64,000 bases of DNA, from assembly GCF_042263505.1 (NCBI RefSeq), contig NZ_JBHKFI010000006.1, positions 62,001 to 126,000 of the forward strand. Reading direction: 5' to 3'. Positions within the stretch are counted from its first letter, which is position 1. Every line of letters begins with the position of its first letter. The notes under the pieces are model-generated. The model made no database searches, was not told where the DNA came from, and was given only the letters and a program-made list of their open reading frames with translations. Of this stretch, positions 9,053 through 17,801 are shown in pieces. The DNA comes from Bacillus_BE sp042263505 (GTDB lineage: Bacteria > Bacillota > Bacilli > Bacillales > Cytobacillaceae). A program made the translations under genes and the position numbers.

Positions 9053-9334
9053 ATGTCCCATTATAAACACAGGAGAAAACACTTTTCTCTTTGTGTCTTC
9101 CCTGGATACAGATGGTGCGGACCTGGCTGTAGTGGTCCTGGTAAACCTATTAATGATGTGGATGCTTGTTGTTATTATCATGATCGGTGTCTTAAGAAAG
9201 GTCATCCAATCTGTTATTGTGATCGACAATTTTTAAAATGCTTACGCCCTAAAATCAATCGCCACACTTCAAAAGGTCGAAAGGCAAAATTGATGTATCA
9301 ACTCATCAAGTTAAAAGACACTTTTACATGCTGA
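9053..9334 (+). CDS. small Cys-rich phospholipase A2-like protein
   Basis: A 93-residue basic, Cys-rich protein. It shows a PLA2-type calcium-loop signature (CGPGCSGPG, residues 22-30) followed by the catalytic-helix signature DACCYYHDRC (His43-Asp44), the arrangement found in secreted and parvovirus-type phospholipases A2. Such short PLA2-like proteins occur in Bacillus and are annotated as phospholipase, usually without biochemical proof. No signal peptide is visible. The ATG at 9053 is chosen because GGGGG lies eight bases upstream; a longer start seven codons earlier has no ribosome site. Membrane phospholipid hydrolysis is inferred from motifs only. Confidence 0.65.
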   Translation: MSHYKHRRKHFSLCVFPGYRWCGPGCSGPGKPINDVDACCYYHDRCLKKGHPICYCDRQFLKCLRPKINRHTSKGRKAKLMYQLIKLKDTFTC

Positions 9335-9361
9335 CTAAATAAGCTGGGCTTTTAACGATTC

Positions 9362-10612
9362 TTACGTAATACTCGGAAACTTTAATGTAATGGTTGTTCC
9401 AAAATGCAATTGACTGGTTACCTTCACCATTCCCTTCATGCTGGCAACAATCTTAAAAACAACCATCATTCCAAGCCCCGTTCCCTTATGTTCTTTTAGA
9501 GAAAAATAAGGCTCCCCTAGTCTAGCTAAATGCTCTTCTTTCATGCCATGGCCCGTGTCGGTAATTTGAATACGAATGTATCCATTTGTTTCTGAAGTAC
9601 CGATCGTGAGTTTTCCCCCATCTGGCATAGCTTCAATGCTATTTTTAATAATATTTAACAGCACCTGATGAAACTTATGAGGATCCCCATTAATTTTCCC
9701 ATGATGGGTAAAGGATTTTTCAACCACAATATTTTCTTTTAAGGTTAAAGGACGAAGAATTTCCGCACATTTTTTCACTTCGTCCTCAATATTCATCAAG
9801 CACTCTTCCTCAGAATGAGGCTTAGCAAAAGTTAAATAATCATTTATAATATCCGATGCCCTTGTCGCCTCTTCAATTGCATAATTTGCATAAACCTTAC
9901 AATCCTTGCTCACTTGGTCATGCTCATGTATCAATTGCAGAAATCCAATAACTGCCGTCAATGGATTACGAACCTCATGACTGATACTGGCAGCTAAATG
10001 GCTCACAATTTCCATCTTTTCATATTTCAGCGCTTCTAAATGCAAAATATGCGTCGTTCTTAAGATTTCTATCAGATAAGAAACAAAAAATGTCGAAATG
10101 GTTAGGACTAAGGCATAAATAAGAAAATATTTTATTCCATGAAATCCATAAATAATGGATGGGGTCAGATAGCCAAAGAGAGAATATACAAAGGATAATA
10201 GAGTCACCAACCCGATTTTCATTTTTAAGGAGCTTTTTAAGAACATATGGTGAATCCCCATAATGATAGCAGCTCCAAAAATCGTGATTATTAAGGAAAC
10301 CGAAAATCCATTGCCACCTAAGAAATATCGGGTGATAAGAAGGAATGAAGCAAGCCCAATCGTTACTCGTTTGCCCCCATATAGTCCTCCCAACAAAAAA
10401 GGAATAAATCGTAAATCATAGATAAAACCATGATCAACTGGAACAGACTGAAGTAAACAGATGATAATTTGTGCCGATGACACAAAGAAGATCGACCATT
10501 TCTTAGTAGGAAATCGAAAAACTTTATATTTATACCACAAAAACATATTACAAACTAAAATAAAGATGAGAATATACAATAGATTGATTAATAGGCCATT
10601 CAGCATCCACAT
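9362..10612 (-). CDS. KinB-type sensor histidine kinase (5TM-Lyt sensor)
   Basis: A membrane histidine kinase of 416 residues. Six hydrophobic segments fill about residues 1-190, including 'IPFLLGGLYGGKRV', characteristic of the 5TMR-LYT sensor domain. The HisKA domain reads HLAASISHEVRNPLTAVIGF, and the HATPase_c domain has NIIKNSIEAMPDGG and GTGLGMMVV boxes. Layout and catalytic core resemble B. subtilis KinB, which feeds the Spo0 phosphorelay. No response regulator is adjacent, as is usual for phosphorelay kinases. GGAGG precedes the ATG. Assignment to KinB rather than another sporulation kinase is likely but not proven. Confidence 0.75.
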   Translation of the reverse strand: MWMLNGLLINLLYILIFILVCNMFLWYKYKVFRFPTKKWSIFFVSSAQIIICLLQSVPVDHGFIYDLRFIPFLLGGLYGGKRVTIGLASFLLITRYFLGGNGFSVSLIITIFGAAIIMGIHHMFLKSSLKMKIGLVTLLSFVYSLFGYLTPSIIYGFHGIKYFLIYALVLTISTFFVSYLIEILRTTHILHLEALKYEKMEIVSHLAASISHEVRNPLTAVIGFLQLIHEHDQVSKDCKVYANYAIEEATRASDIINDYLTFAKPHSEEECLMNIEDEVKKCAEILRPLTLKENIVVEKSFTHHGKINGDPHKFHQVLLNIIKNSIEAMPDGGKLTIGTSETNGYIRIQITDTGHGMKEEHLARLGEPYFSLKEHKGTGLGMMVVFKIVASMKGMVKVTSQLHFGTTITLKFPSIT

Positions 10613-10820
10613 TCAAGCATCCTCCATGTAACTTTTGGGACTAAGTTCCTTCTTCTATTGTAAGGGTTCTGTATATATCTTGGCAATATTACAAATTTTC
10701 TTTCTTTTCTAACAAAAATATTTTAGATTGATAAATTTTCGGTAAAAATGTCATTCCACTATATAGACCATACATATAATTTAAGGAAATACATCTTCAA
10801 ATAAAGGAGGTGATATTGTT

Positions 10821-11201
10821 ATGGGTATTCGCCTTATCAAAATTTCCGTTGTCTATTTTATAATTGGAATTTGCATTGGACTTTATATGTCCATCGCTCA
10901 TTCCTATACATTAGCACCAGTTCATACTCATATCAATTTATTAGGTTGGACTGCATTAACGCTTGCTGGTATTATTTATCATCTTTTTCCAAAATTGGCT
11001 ACAACCGTCCTTGCAAAAACCCATTTTTGGCTGCATAATATCGCACTTCCCGTCATGATGATTGGCTTAGCCTTTGTTGTCAATGAAAATGAAGACTTTG
11101 TCTCAGTAGTTGCTGCGGGCGGGACGGTATTAGTAATAGCCATAATTCTATTTGGTTTAAATATTCTTATTCATTTAAAATCAAAAGACGAAACACTATA
11201 A
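10821..11201 (+). CDS. small heme-copper oxidase subunit I-like membrane protein
   Basis: A 126-residue protein with four predicted membrane segments. It contains 'APVHTHINLLGWTALTLAGI', which resembles the HxH/NLLGW helix of NorB/cbb3-type subunit I, followed by YHLFPKL. Full-length subunit I has twelve or more helices, so this is a stand-alone four-helix relative; similar proteins occur across Bacillus. A strong AAAGGAGGTGAT ribosome site precedes the ATG, and no frame damage is seen, so it does not look like a pseudogene. It might bind heme or a metal through the two histidines, but this is inference. Confidence 0.6.
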   Translation: MGIRLIKISVVYFIIGICIGLYMSIAHSYTLAPVHTHINLLGWTALTLAGIIYHLFPKLATTVLAKTHFWLHNIALPVMMIGLAFVVNENEDFVSVVAAGGTVLVIAIILFGLNILIHLKSKDETL

Positions 11202-11281
11202 GGATATTTAAAAAAATGGGTGCTTCGTAAAATGGCTACATTTCCTATTGTACTGATAAATCAATTTTCACCCTAAATTAA

Positions 11282-11316
11282 AACAATGGCCAGACGGTTA
11301 TCATGGCCATTGTTAT
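11282..11316. terminator. bidirectional terminator
   Basis: AACAATGGCCA and TGGCCATTGTT form a perfect 11-bp stem followed by T-rich sequence on the plus strand. It ends the oxidase-like gene and sits at the decayed 3' end of the ABC gene on the other strand. Confidence 0.65.
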
Positions 11317-11317
11317 T

Positions 11318-11778
11318 TATTTCCTTTGACTATCCGGATTGCCCACAACAGCTAAAGCAAAACTTAATCTTCTTTTTTACCCACATGAAAGCTTTTCAGC
11401 CCTCATTTTTAATTCTTGATTTGTTAATCCTGTAATTGAAATTAATTCCTCCAACTTTAAAGGAGCTGGATAATAAGCTCTAATGAGTTCCAACAATTCT
11501 TTTACCTTTAACCCTTCTGGTACACTTACTTCCTGGAGCATGGCTCCGATTCTTTGCCGGACTTTTATATGATTAGGTTGTTGATTGAAAAGTTGAACTT
11601 CACCATTTGTCTACTTTAATAGACCTAGAAGCATGGATACTGTTGTAGTTTTTCCAGCCCCATTTGGTCCAAGCAACGCCACGATTTCTCCACTATGGAT
11701 TGTAAAGGAAATATCATTAACTGCTTGATTCCTTTGAAAGCTTTTAGACACATTCTTAACATTCACTACGACACTCAA
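11318..11778 (-). pseudogene. decayed YvfR-type ABC transporter ATPase
   Basis: The start is a TTG at 11778 after a perfect GGAGGTG. The reading gives SVVVNVKNVSKSFQRNQAV, an intact Walker A (LLGPNGAGKTTTVSMLLGL), then an in-frame TAG at 11611-11613. The same frame continues as NGEVQLFNQ, RQRIGAMLQEVSVPEGLKV and a degraded signature LSCG with TAA (11377-11379) in place of the Gln of LSGGQ, then RRLSFALAVVGNPD. Homology stops before Walker B. It is thus inactivated by two stops and a 3' deletion; no permease gene remains. The sequence style is that of YvfR/LnrL ATPases, whose regulators are DesKR relatives. Confidence 0.8.
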
Positions 11779-11842
11779 TGAAAACACCTCCATTTTTGCA
11801 TGCTTTTATTGTAAAAGGAATGTAAATACTTTTTAGTAAGTG

Positions 11843-11872
11843 ATGTCATGAAAATGAGGTGACAAATGTCAT
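11843..11872 (-). promoter_or_regulatory. second DesR-type operator, upstream of the dead ABC ATPase gene
   Basis: Minus-strand reading: ATGACATTT-G-TCA, seven bases, then TTCATGACAT. Both conserved blocks and the seven-base gap match the site at 6608-6637. It lies about 65 bp upstream of the TTG start of the ABC pseudogene, nearly the same distance as at des. Confidence 0.55.
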
Positions 11873-11875
11873 TTT

Positions 11876-11914
11876 TTCAAAAAAAAGCACGAATCTTATA
11901 ATTGATCCGTGCTT
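11876..11914 (-). terminator. terminator after the helicase gene
   Basis: Minus strand: AAGCACGGATC pairs with GATTCGTGCTT, followed by a run of eight T. It is placed just after the helicase stop. Confidence 0.8.
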
Positions 11915-11925
11915 GTCCCGTAAAA

Positions 11926-14166
11926 TTAACTTTGAATTTGTCTGAGAAAATATTCACTAATCAGCTTTGAGTTTAATCTCGCAGCGACAAAGGGAGGGCG
12001 AATATTCTCTGTTTCATCTAATGGAGTTCCAAGCCATAATATTTGTTCATCAATGCAAATAAAGGGAAATGGAAAGTTTTGAAGGACCAGTTGATTATGT
12101 TGAATAGCTGGGATTGTTTCTGATGCAATCAAGGTTAGCTTTACTTCTCTATTTCGAAGATGGATGATATTCAACCATTCATTTGAAAGTCCACCAGTAT
12201 TCACAATGGAAATCACGATTGATTTTTTGGCAGATTGAATATCCTGTTGAACAGGCTCGAGCTTCCTAGCATACATCCATTGAAGACGTGGATGCTGATA
12301 CTTAATCCATTTGCCAATATCACGCGGCCAAATCACTTGATTTTCCTGCCTTTGATGTTCCACCAGTTTTCGTAATGCTTTCGATTGATAGACATGCTGT
12401 TGAACAAATGAGCCATTGCTTATATGAATGAACTTCCCTTTCGTTCTCGTAATCGCAACATTTATGAGTCTTTCACTATCCTTTCCTGTTAAAAGCATAC
12501 CTGCCCGTCCCTCTGGATCACCATCAACCGTATCAAAGATCATCACATCGCGTTCACTCCCCTGGAACCTATGAACCGTTGCGGCAATGATATCTGCAGT
12601 TGCTAACTCCACCTGATATAGATCGAATAATAATTTCTCCATAAATATTGCCTGTGCACGATATGGGGTGACATAACCAATAGAGCGATTCCCGGACATA
12701 TATGCCTCTTGAATGCATTGAAATCCAAGGAAAAGCTGCCAAAGGTTTATTCTTGAGTGACTTTGACCTGCAGTGATGCAATAGTTTCCCATATAACTGG
12801 TGTCAAGAAAAACAGCAGCTTGATTTGAAAACGGAGAGCTTTCTGTAATATGATTTCTGGTTGTTGTAACACTTTTGTGATCGGTAACAAATGATTGATA
12901 GATATATTTATTGGTGAAAGAAGAAATATCGGGATGCATCCTTCTTTGTTCTTTCAAAAGAAACAGTTGGGGATGAAGACTACCTTTTTTGACCCAATCC
13001 GCCACACCTGAATGATGAAAAATATCCTCTTTCAACCATTGATTCACCAACAAATGGTTAGAAGAAGCAATCGGAGGCAGCTGCTTAAAGTCTCCACAAA
13101 TAATAACTCTTTTCCCTAATGAAGCTGCTAAGGCCGCTTGTGGAACATAGGCCATGCTCGCTTCATCTAAAATAACAAGGTCAAAATTATTTTCATAGAT
13201 AGCTGGATCGCTAGCTGCTTTCGCTAATGTGGTTCCGATGATCATTGCTTCTTTGACAAATTCTAATTCCTTTTGCCTTATTTTCTCCATCAGCCTTGCA
13301 AGCTTTGTTTCTAATTTCAGCAAGTGTTCTGAATCACGAATGCTAAAGGACTGAGTTAAATCATTTTTTAATAAACGACGTTCATTTGAAAGTTGTTCAT
13401 TTTCATAAGCCAACTCTGGATAGTGCTTTTTTAAAAGTTGATGGGCGGTGAGCCCCTCATGCTTTAAGATCATTTCACTCATTTGTGAACCATAACGAAG
13501 GATGTCGCCCTCATGGAACTTTCCTTTTTTTTCAATAAAAGCTGTCGTTTCCGACATTAAGACATCAACCGCTTGGTTACTATGCGATAATATTAAGACA
13601 CGCTTCCCTTTTAAATATTTATTCGCCGCCACTCGTGCAAGGGTATACGTTTTTCCTGTTCCTGGTGGACCCCAAACATAGGTGACGGGGTTGTACTTTG
13701 AACGAAGGATGAGCTCATGTAAACTGTTTTTGATGTTGTCTGTTGGATGTTTGGTCTCCATAATAGGGTTGATAAGTTTCTTCATTCTGACTCGTTTCTG
13801 TTTGCTTTTCTTCATATCCTCAAGACGATCGCTTAAATGTTCTAACAGTTCCCAAGGATCATGTTGAAGATAAGCCTCTTCTACCAAATCTCCTAGTGAC
13901 TCTTCTAAAGAGACCATCATACCTTCACCTTCAGAGGAGAGGACTTTCCCATCTGCTTTGATAGAACCCCAAAGGATTCTTACACTCGATCCATTTGGAA
14001 TGTTCATCCTTTCATTACTATCAAAATAATAAGTAAAAGTTAATTGTTGGTTAACTAATCGTCCATTGAAAAGATGATAGCGAGAACTACCATATTTCTT
14101 TAGATACGAAATTTCTATTTGTAACGCTTTTTGCCATGATTTAATTAAGAAAAGGGTTGAAGTCAT
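11926..14166 (-). CDS. superfamily 1 DNA/RNA helicase (AAA_11/AAA_12 type) with PLD-like C-terminus
   Basis: A 746-residue helicase of the Dna2/IGHMBP2-like superfamily 1. Walker A is GPPGTGKTYTLARVA (near residue 165), motif II is VILDEASMAYVP, followed by GDFKQLPP, and C-terminal helicase motifs are 'VATVHRFQGSERD' and NVAITRTKGKF. An N-terminal beta-rich region precedes the helicase. The last 120 residues look like a phospholipase D-type fold remnant, with SAKKSIVISIV and no clear HxK motif. A GGATCC ribosome site precedes the ATG. The cellular role (repair, RNA processing or translation-linked) is not known. A terminator follows at 11876-11914. Confidence 0.8.
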   Translation of the reverse strand: MTSTLFLIKSWQKALQIEISYLKKYGSSRYHLFNGRLVNQQLTFTYYFDSNERMNIPNGSSVRILWGSIKADGKVLSSEGEGMMVSLEESLGDLVEEAYLQHDPWELLEHLSDRLEDMKKSKQKRVRMKKLINPIMETKHPTDNIKNSLHELILRSKYNPVTYVWGPPGTGKTYTLARVAANKYLKGKRVLILSHSNQAVDVLMSETTAFIEKKGKFHEGDILRYGSQMSEMILKHEGLTAHQLLKKHYPELAYENEQLSNERRLLKNDLTQSFSIRDSEHLLKLETKLARLMEKIRQKELEFVKEAMIIGTTLAKAASDPAIYENNFDLVILDEASMAYVPQAALAASLGKRVIICGDFKQLPPIASSNHLLVNQWLKEDIFHHSGVADWVKKGSLHPQLFLLKEQRRMHPDISSFTNKYIYQSFVTDHKSVTTTRNHITESSPFSNQAAVFLDTSYMGNYCITAGQSHSRINLWQLFLGFQCIQEAYMSGNRSIGYVTPYRAQAIFMEKLLFDLYQVELATADIIAATVHRFQGSERDVMIFDTVDGDPEGRAGMLLTGKDSERLINVAITRTKGKFIHISNGSFVQQHVYQSKALRKLVEHQRQENQVIWPRDIGKWIKYQHPRLQWMYARKLEPVQQDIQSAKKSIVISIVNTGGLSNEWLNIIHLRNREVKLTLIASETIPAIQHNQLVLQNFPFPFICIDEQILWLGTPLDETENIRPPFVAARLNSKLISEYFLRQIQS

Positions 14167-14285
14167 GATGGATCCTTTCTTGCTAACGCTTTTAAATCAG
14201 TTTTTTCTAATAAGGTGGGATTTTCATGAATCCTTCTTTAGAGAAAATTTATTTTGCATGATAAATATACATGATATGATACTAA

Positions 14286-14323
14286 AAAAATAGGGTGTTT
14301 CATAAAGAAAACAACCCTATTTT
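14286..14323 (-). terminator. terminator after acetoacetyl-CoA synthetase gene
   Basis: Minus strand: AAATAGGGTTGTTT pairs with AAACACCCTATTT and a T run follows. Confidence 0.75.
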
Positions 14324-14400
14324 GCTTAGAAAGAGTTCTATTTTTATTTCTGTTATTTCCTCTTTTTCTAAATTATAGATCCAAAGATATTCCCATTTAC

Positions 14401-16392
14401 TTATTTGTTTTGATGCTCCTGATTTAGTTGTTCAGCAAGCTTTTGATAATAATGAAGGGTATGTGGGTTCGACATCGAGTCTGGATTTGCCACCTTTTCG
14501 ACTTCAAAACCAAGCAAGATTTTTCTAATTGGCACCTCTAACTTTTTGCCGCTGATGGTTTTCGGTATTTCTTCCACCTCATAAATTTCATCTGGAACAA
14601 AACGCGGCGAAATTTTATGGCGAATTTCATTCTTAATCTTCTGTTTGAGTTGGTCATCTAAATATGCGTTTTCTTTTAGAACAACAAATAATGGCATATG
14701 CGAGTTCCTTCCGAGCATTTCCAAATCAATCACTAAGCCCTCAAGTATTTCCTCTAGCCCTTCGACCACACGATAAATTTCACTTGTCCCTAAGCGAACC
14801 CCCTGACGATTGATAGTGGAGTCGGAGCGTCCAAAAATCACACTGCTCCCCTTTTCATCGATTTTAATCCAATCCCCATGGCGCCATATTCCGGGGAAAA
14901 TATCAAAATAGCTATTAAGATAGCGCTCCTGATTCTCGTCATTCCAGAAAAATAACGGCATTGATGGCATCGGTGCTGTTATCACTAGTTCCCCAACTTC
15001 ATTTACAAGAGAATTTCCTTCTTCATCAAAGGACTGAACATTTGCTCCTAAGGCACGGGCTTGCAGCTCACCTGCTCTAACGGGTAAAATGGAGCATCCA
15101 CCAACAAAGGCTGTGCAAACATCCGTTCCTCCACTTGTCGATACCAGCCACAAATCTTCCTTAACGTTTGCATAGGTCCACGAAAAACCTTCTGCCATTA
15201 ATGGAGAACCTGTGGAACCAATTCCCTTTAATTTAGATAGATTATGGGTTTCCCTAGGAATAATCCCTGCCTTCACACAACTACTAATATATCCTGCACT
15301 TGTACCAAAGAAGGTCGTACCAGATTCTTCTATTAAACTCCATAAGATATCAATCGATGGATAAGATGGACTTCCATCATACAAAACGATTGTCGAGCCA
15401 ACGAGCAATCCTCCTAAGAGAAAATTCCACATCATCCAGCCAGTTGTCGTATACCAAAAAAAGACATCCTCTGCAGATAAATTCTGCTGAAGGTTGACCA
15501 CTTTTAGATGTTCTAATAAAATCCCACCCTGGCCTTGGACGATTGGTTTCGGAAGTCCGGTTGTGCCAGATGAATATAAAATCCATAAAGGGTGATCAAA
15601 AGGTACTTGTTCAAATTGGAGTTCTTGTTCATTTGAAAGAAGCGAGTCCCAAGAGGTGAAATTTTGCAGAGTGTCAATTGGTGTTATTTGATTTAAATAA
15701 GGAACAAGAATGGTATGTTTGACGAATGTAAGTTCTTCTTGAAGCTTCGTAACAACTGGCAGACAATTAAAGGTTTTGCCATTATATTGATATCCATCAA
15801 TGGTAAAAAGTACGACAGGCTCAATTTGTTTGAAGCGATCAACCACACTACTTGCACCAAAGTCAGGGGAACAGCTAGACCATATCGCTCCAATACTTGC
15901 ACAAGCAAGAAAGGCAATCACCGTTTCCAGAATATTCGGCATATACGCTACCACGCGATCCCCAGGTTTGACGCCCATGGATTTAAGAGAATTGGCAATG
16001 GATGCCGTTTTTTCACGTAATTCCTTCCAAGAGACTTCTCTTTTTGCAACCCGTTCTGAACGGAAAAATAATGCTGTCTTGTCTTCCTTATAATTTTTAA
16101 AGACATTATCAGCATAATTTAATTTTGCCCCTTGAAACCATTTCGCCTCAGGCATTTGTCGCATATTTAAGACGGAGTAATATGGTGCAGATGCCTTTAC
16201 CTGACAAAACTTCCAAACTGACTCCCAAAAATCCTCTAACTCCAAAACCGACCATTTCCACAAATCTTGATAAGTCTCAAACTTTGTGCCCTGTTGTTCA
16301 TTTACCCATTTCATAAAATTCACAAGACTCGTTTGCTTAATTTGTTCCTCTGTCGGACTCCAAAGCAATTTCCCTTCTGTTACCGGTTTCAA
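14401..16392 (-). CDS. acetoacetyl-CoA synthetase (acetoacetate-CoA ligase)
   Basis: An ANL-superfamily acyl-CoA synthetase of about 663 residues that activates acetoacetate with ATP and CoA, allowing use of ketone bodies or polyhydroxybutyrate products. The AMP-binding signature is SSGTTGLPKPIVQGQGG, followed by 'FFWYTTTGWMMWNFLLGG', typical of AacS/acetyl-CoA synthetases. The C-terminal Lys loop is PKTISGKKLEVPIRK. An ATG at 16431 has no good ribosome site, whereas the TTG at 16392 has GGGGAGG eight bases upstream, so the shorter start is used. It appears monocistronic. No thiolase or CoA-transferase neighbours are present. Confidence 0.88.
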   Translation of the reverse strand: MKPVTEGKLLWSPTEEQIKQTSLVNFMKWVNEQQGTKFETYQDLWKWSVLELEDFWESVWKFCQVKASAPYYSVLNMRQMPEAKWFQGAKLNYADNVFKNYKEDKTALFFRSERVAKREVSWKELREKTASIANSLKSMGVKPGDRVVAYMPNILETVIAFLACASIGAIWSSCSPDFGASSVVDRFKQIEPVVLFTIDGYQYNGKTFNCLPVVTKLQEELTFVKHTILVPYLNQITPIDTLQNFTSWDSLLSNEQELQFEQVPFDHPLWILYSSGTTGLPKPIVQGQGGILLEHLKVVNLQQNLSAEDVFFWYTTTGWMMWNFLLGGLLVGSTIVLYDGSPSYPSIDILWSLIEESGTTFFGTSAGYISSCVKAGIIPRETHNLSKLKGIGSTGSPLMAEGFSWTYANVKEDLWLVSTSGGTDVCTAFVGGCSILPVRAGELQARALGANVQSFDEEGNSLVNEVGELVITAPMPSMPLFFWNDENQERYLNSYFDIFPGIWRHGDWIKIDEKGSSVIFGRSDSTINRQGVRLGTSEIYRVVEGLEEILEGLVIDLEMLGRNSHMPLFVVLKENAYLDDQLKQKIKNEIRHKISPRFVPDEIYEVEEIPKTISGKKLEVPIRKILLGFEVEKVANPDSMSNPHTLHYYQKLAEQLNQEHQNK

Positions 16393-16431
16393 TAAACAGT
16401 CCTCCCCTTTTGATATGTATATTTGTTCCAT

Positions 16432-16795
16432 AATATATACTCTATTCCATATAATTGCAGGAATTTCCTTTTCTGATAAAGAACTTTTTTTAGGGACTTT
16501 AAAGATAATGTGAAAATCCTTCTTTCAATATTTGTTCAGACAATTTTAAATTGAAGGGTATTTGCCAAGATTCGGTTTTCCTTAAACTGTATAGCTTCAG
16601 TTCTTAGCGTTTTATTCTCAAAATTGTTTCTTATTGGATTTTTTCGATCAATTACTTAAATTGAGAGAAGTTTCCTAGTTGTTTGCTTTCAGAGAGCATT
16701 TTTTTCTAGAAACACTATTTTATTTTTGTTGAGTTTAGTTATTTCTGGTCTTCATGAATTCGCCGATTCCATCCAGAACTTCTTACCCCTGCCAA
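16432..16795. other. intergenic region without recognised features
   Basis: About 360 bp of AT-rich DNA lie between acetoacetyl-CoA synthetase and speD. It should hold the promoter of the synthetase gene. No gene, structured RNA or clear operator was found on either strand. Confidence 0.5.
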
Positions 16796-16828
16796 ATAAA
16801 AATGCCACCATCAAATCCCTATGGTGGC
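16796..16828 (-). terminator. terminator after speD
   Basis: Minus strand: GCCACCATAGG...TGATGGTGGC stem followed by ATTTTTATTT. Confidence 0.75.
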
Positions 16829-16841
16829 TCAGAAATATCCT

Positions 16842-17651
16842 TTATCCCCCAATATTCTTTCCATAAAAAATCTCATCCATTTCAGTCTTCAATCTTTCTG
16901 TGATTTCACGGACTTCATGTAGCTTGAGCTTGTCTTTTGTGTAACCAAATAAGTAATTGTTTAAATCAAACTTTTTTAATTTGCATTTTGTATGAAAGAT
17001 GTGTTCCTGGTAGATGTTGACGTCAATCATATCATACAGTTCAATTTCCTCGTCAGGAATGTAATTTTGAATGGAACTGATTTCGTGATCGATAAATAAC
17101 TTTTTTCCGTGAATATCTCTTGTGAATCCTCTTACGCGATAGTCAATGGTCATGATGTCTGCATCAAAGGAATGAATTAAGAAATTAAGCGCTTTTAGTG
17201 GAGAAATTTCTCCGCATGTCGATACATCGATATCGGCGCGGAAGGTGCTAATTCCTTCATCTGGGTGATATTCTGGATAGGTATGGACCGTTAAATGACT
17301 TTTATCCAGTTGAAAAACAACTGATTCCGGAAGGGGACCTGGTGATTCTTCATAGGATTCTGACGGTACCTCAACAACTGGCCCCTCTGATACCAGCATG
17401 GTTACACTGGCTCCTTGAGGGATATAATCTTGCTTTGCAATATTTAAAACGTGAGCTCCGATAATTTCGGCAACATTTTTTAGAATTTTTGTTAAGCGGT
17501 CTGCGTTATATTGTTCATCAATATAATCAATGTAAGCTTCGCGCTCTTCTTTTGTTTTGGTGTAACAAATATCATACATATTGAAGCTTAAGGTTTTCGT
17601 TAAATTATTAAACCCATGTAATTCTATGCGTTGTTCCGGAGTCAATGTCAT
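16842..17651 (-). CDS. speD: S-adenosylmethionine decarboxylase proenzyme, E. coli-like class
   Basis: A pyruvoyl-dependent enzyme making decarboxylated SAM, the aminopropyl donor for spermidine. At 269 residues it belongs to the larger E. coli SpeD type rather than the 126-residue SpeH type of B. subtilis. The self-cleavage site is visible as QLDKSHLTVHTYPEYHP, where Lys117-Ser118 would be the scissile bond and the Ser becomes the pyruvoyl group. 'ADIDVSTCGEISPLKALNFL' carries the conserved Cys. GGGGAAATG precedes the ATG. No spermidine synthase gene is adjacent. A terminator follows. Confidence 0.9.
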   Translation of the reverse strand: MTLTPEQRIELHGFNNLTKTLSFNMYDICYTKTKEEREAYIDYIDEQYNADRLTKILKNVAEIIGAHVLNIAKQDYIPQGASVTMLVSEGPVVEVPSESYEESPGPLPESVVFQLDKSHLTVHTYPEYHPDEGISTFRADIDVSTCGEISPLKALNFLIHSFDADIMTIDYRVRGFTRDIHGKKLFIDHEISSIQNYIPDEEIELYDMIDVNIYQEHIFHTKCKLKKFDLNNYLFGYTKDKLKLHEVREITERLKTEMDEIFYGKNIGG

Positions 17652-17801
17652 GTTTCATTTCCCCTTATATCTTTTGACCTTCTAATTTTCCTTTCTTAAT
17701 ATTTTTACCAATTTCGGATGAATTATTTTTGTTATCTGCTCATCGTTCAATTTGATATAATGAAAAAAATAGCTGAACGTTTACTTGAGGAGAAATTTTG
17801 A

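Noticed and set aside
10821..11201. Oxidase-like gene as a truncated pseudogene
   Set aside because: It has a strong ribosome site, complete helices, a natural polar end and its own terminator, and shows no frame damage.
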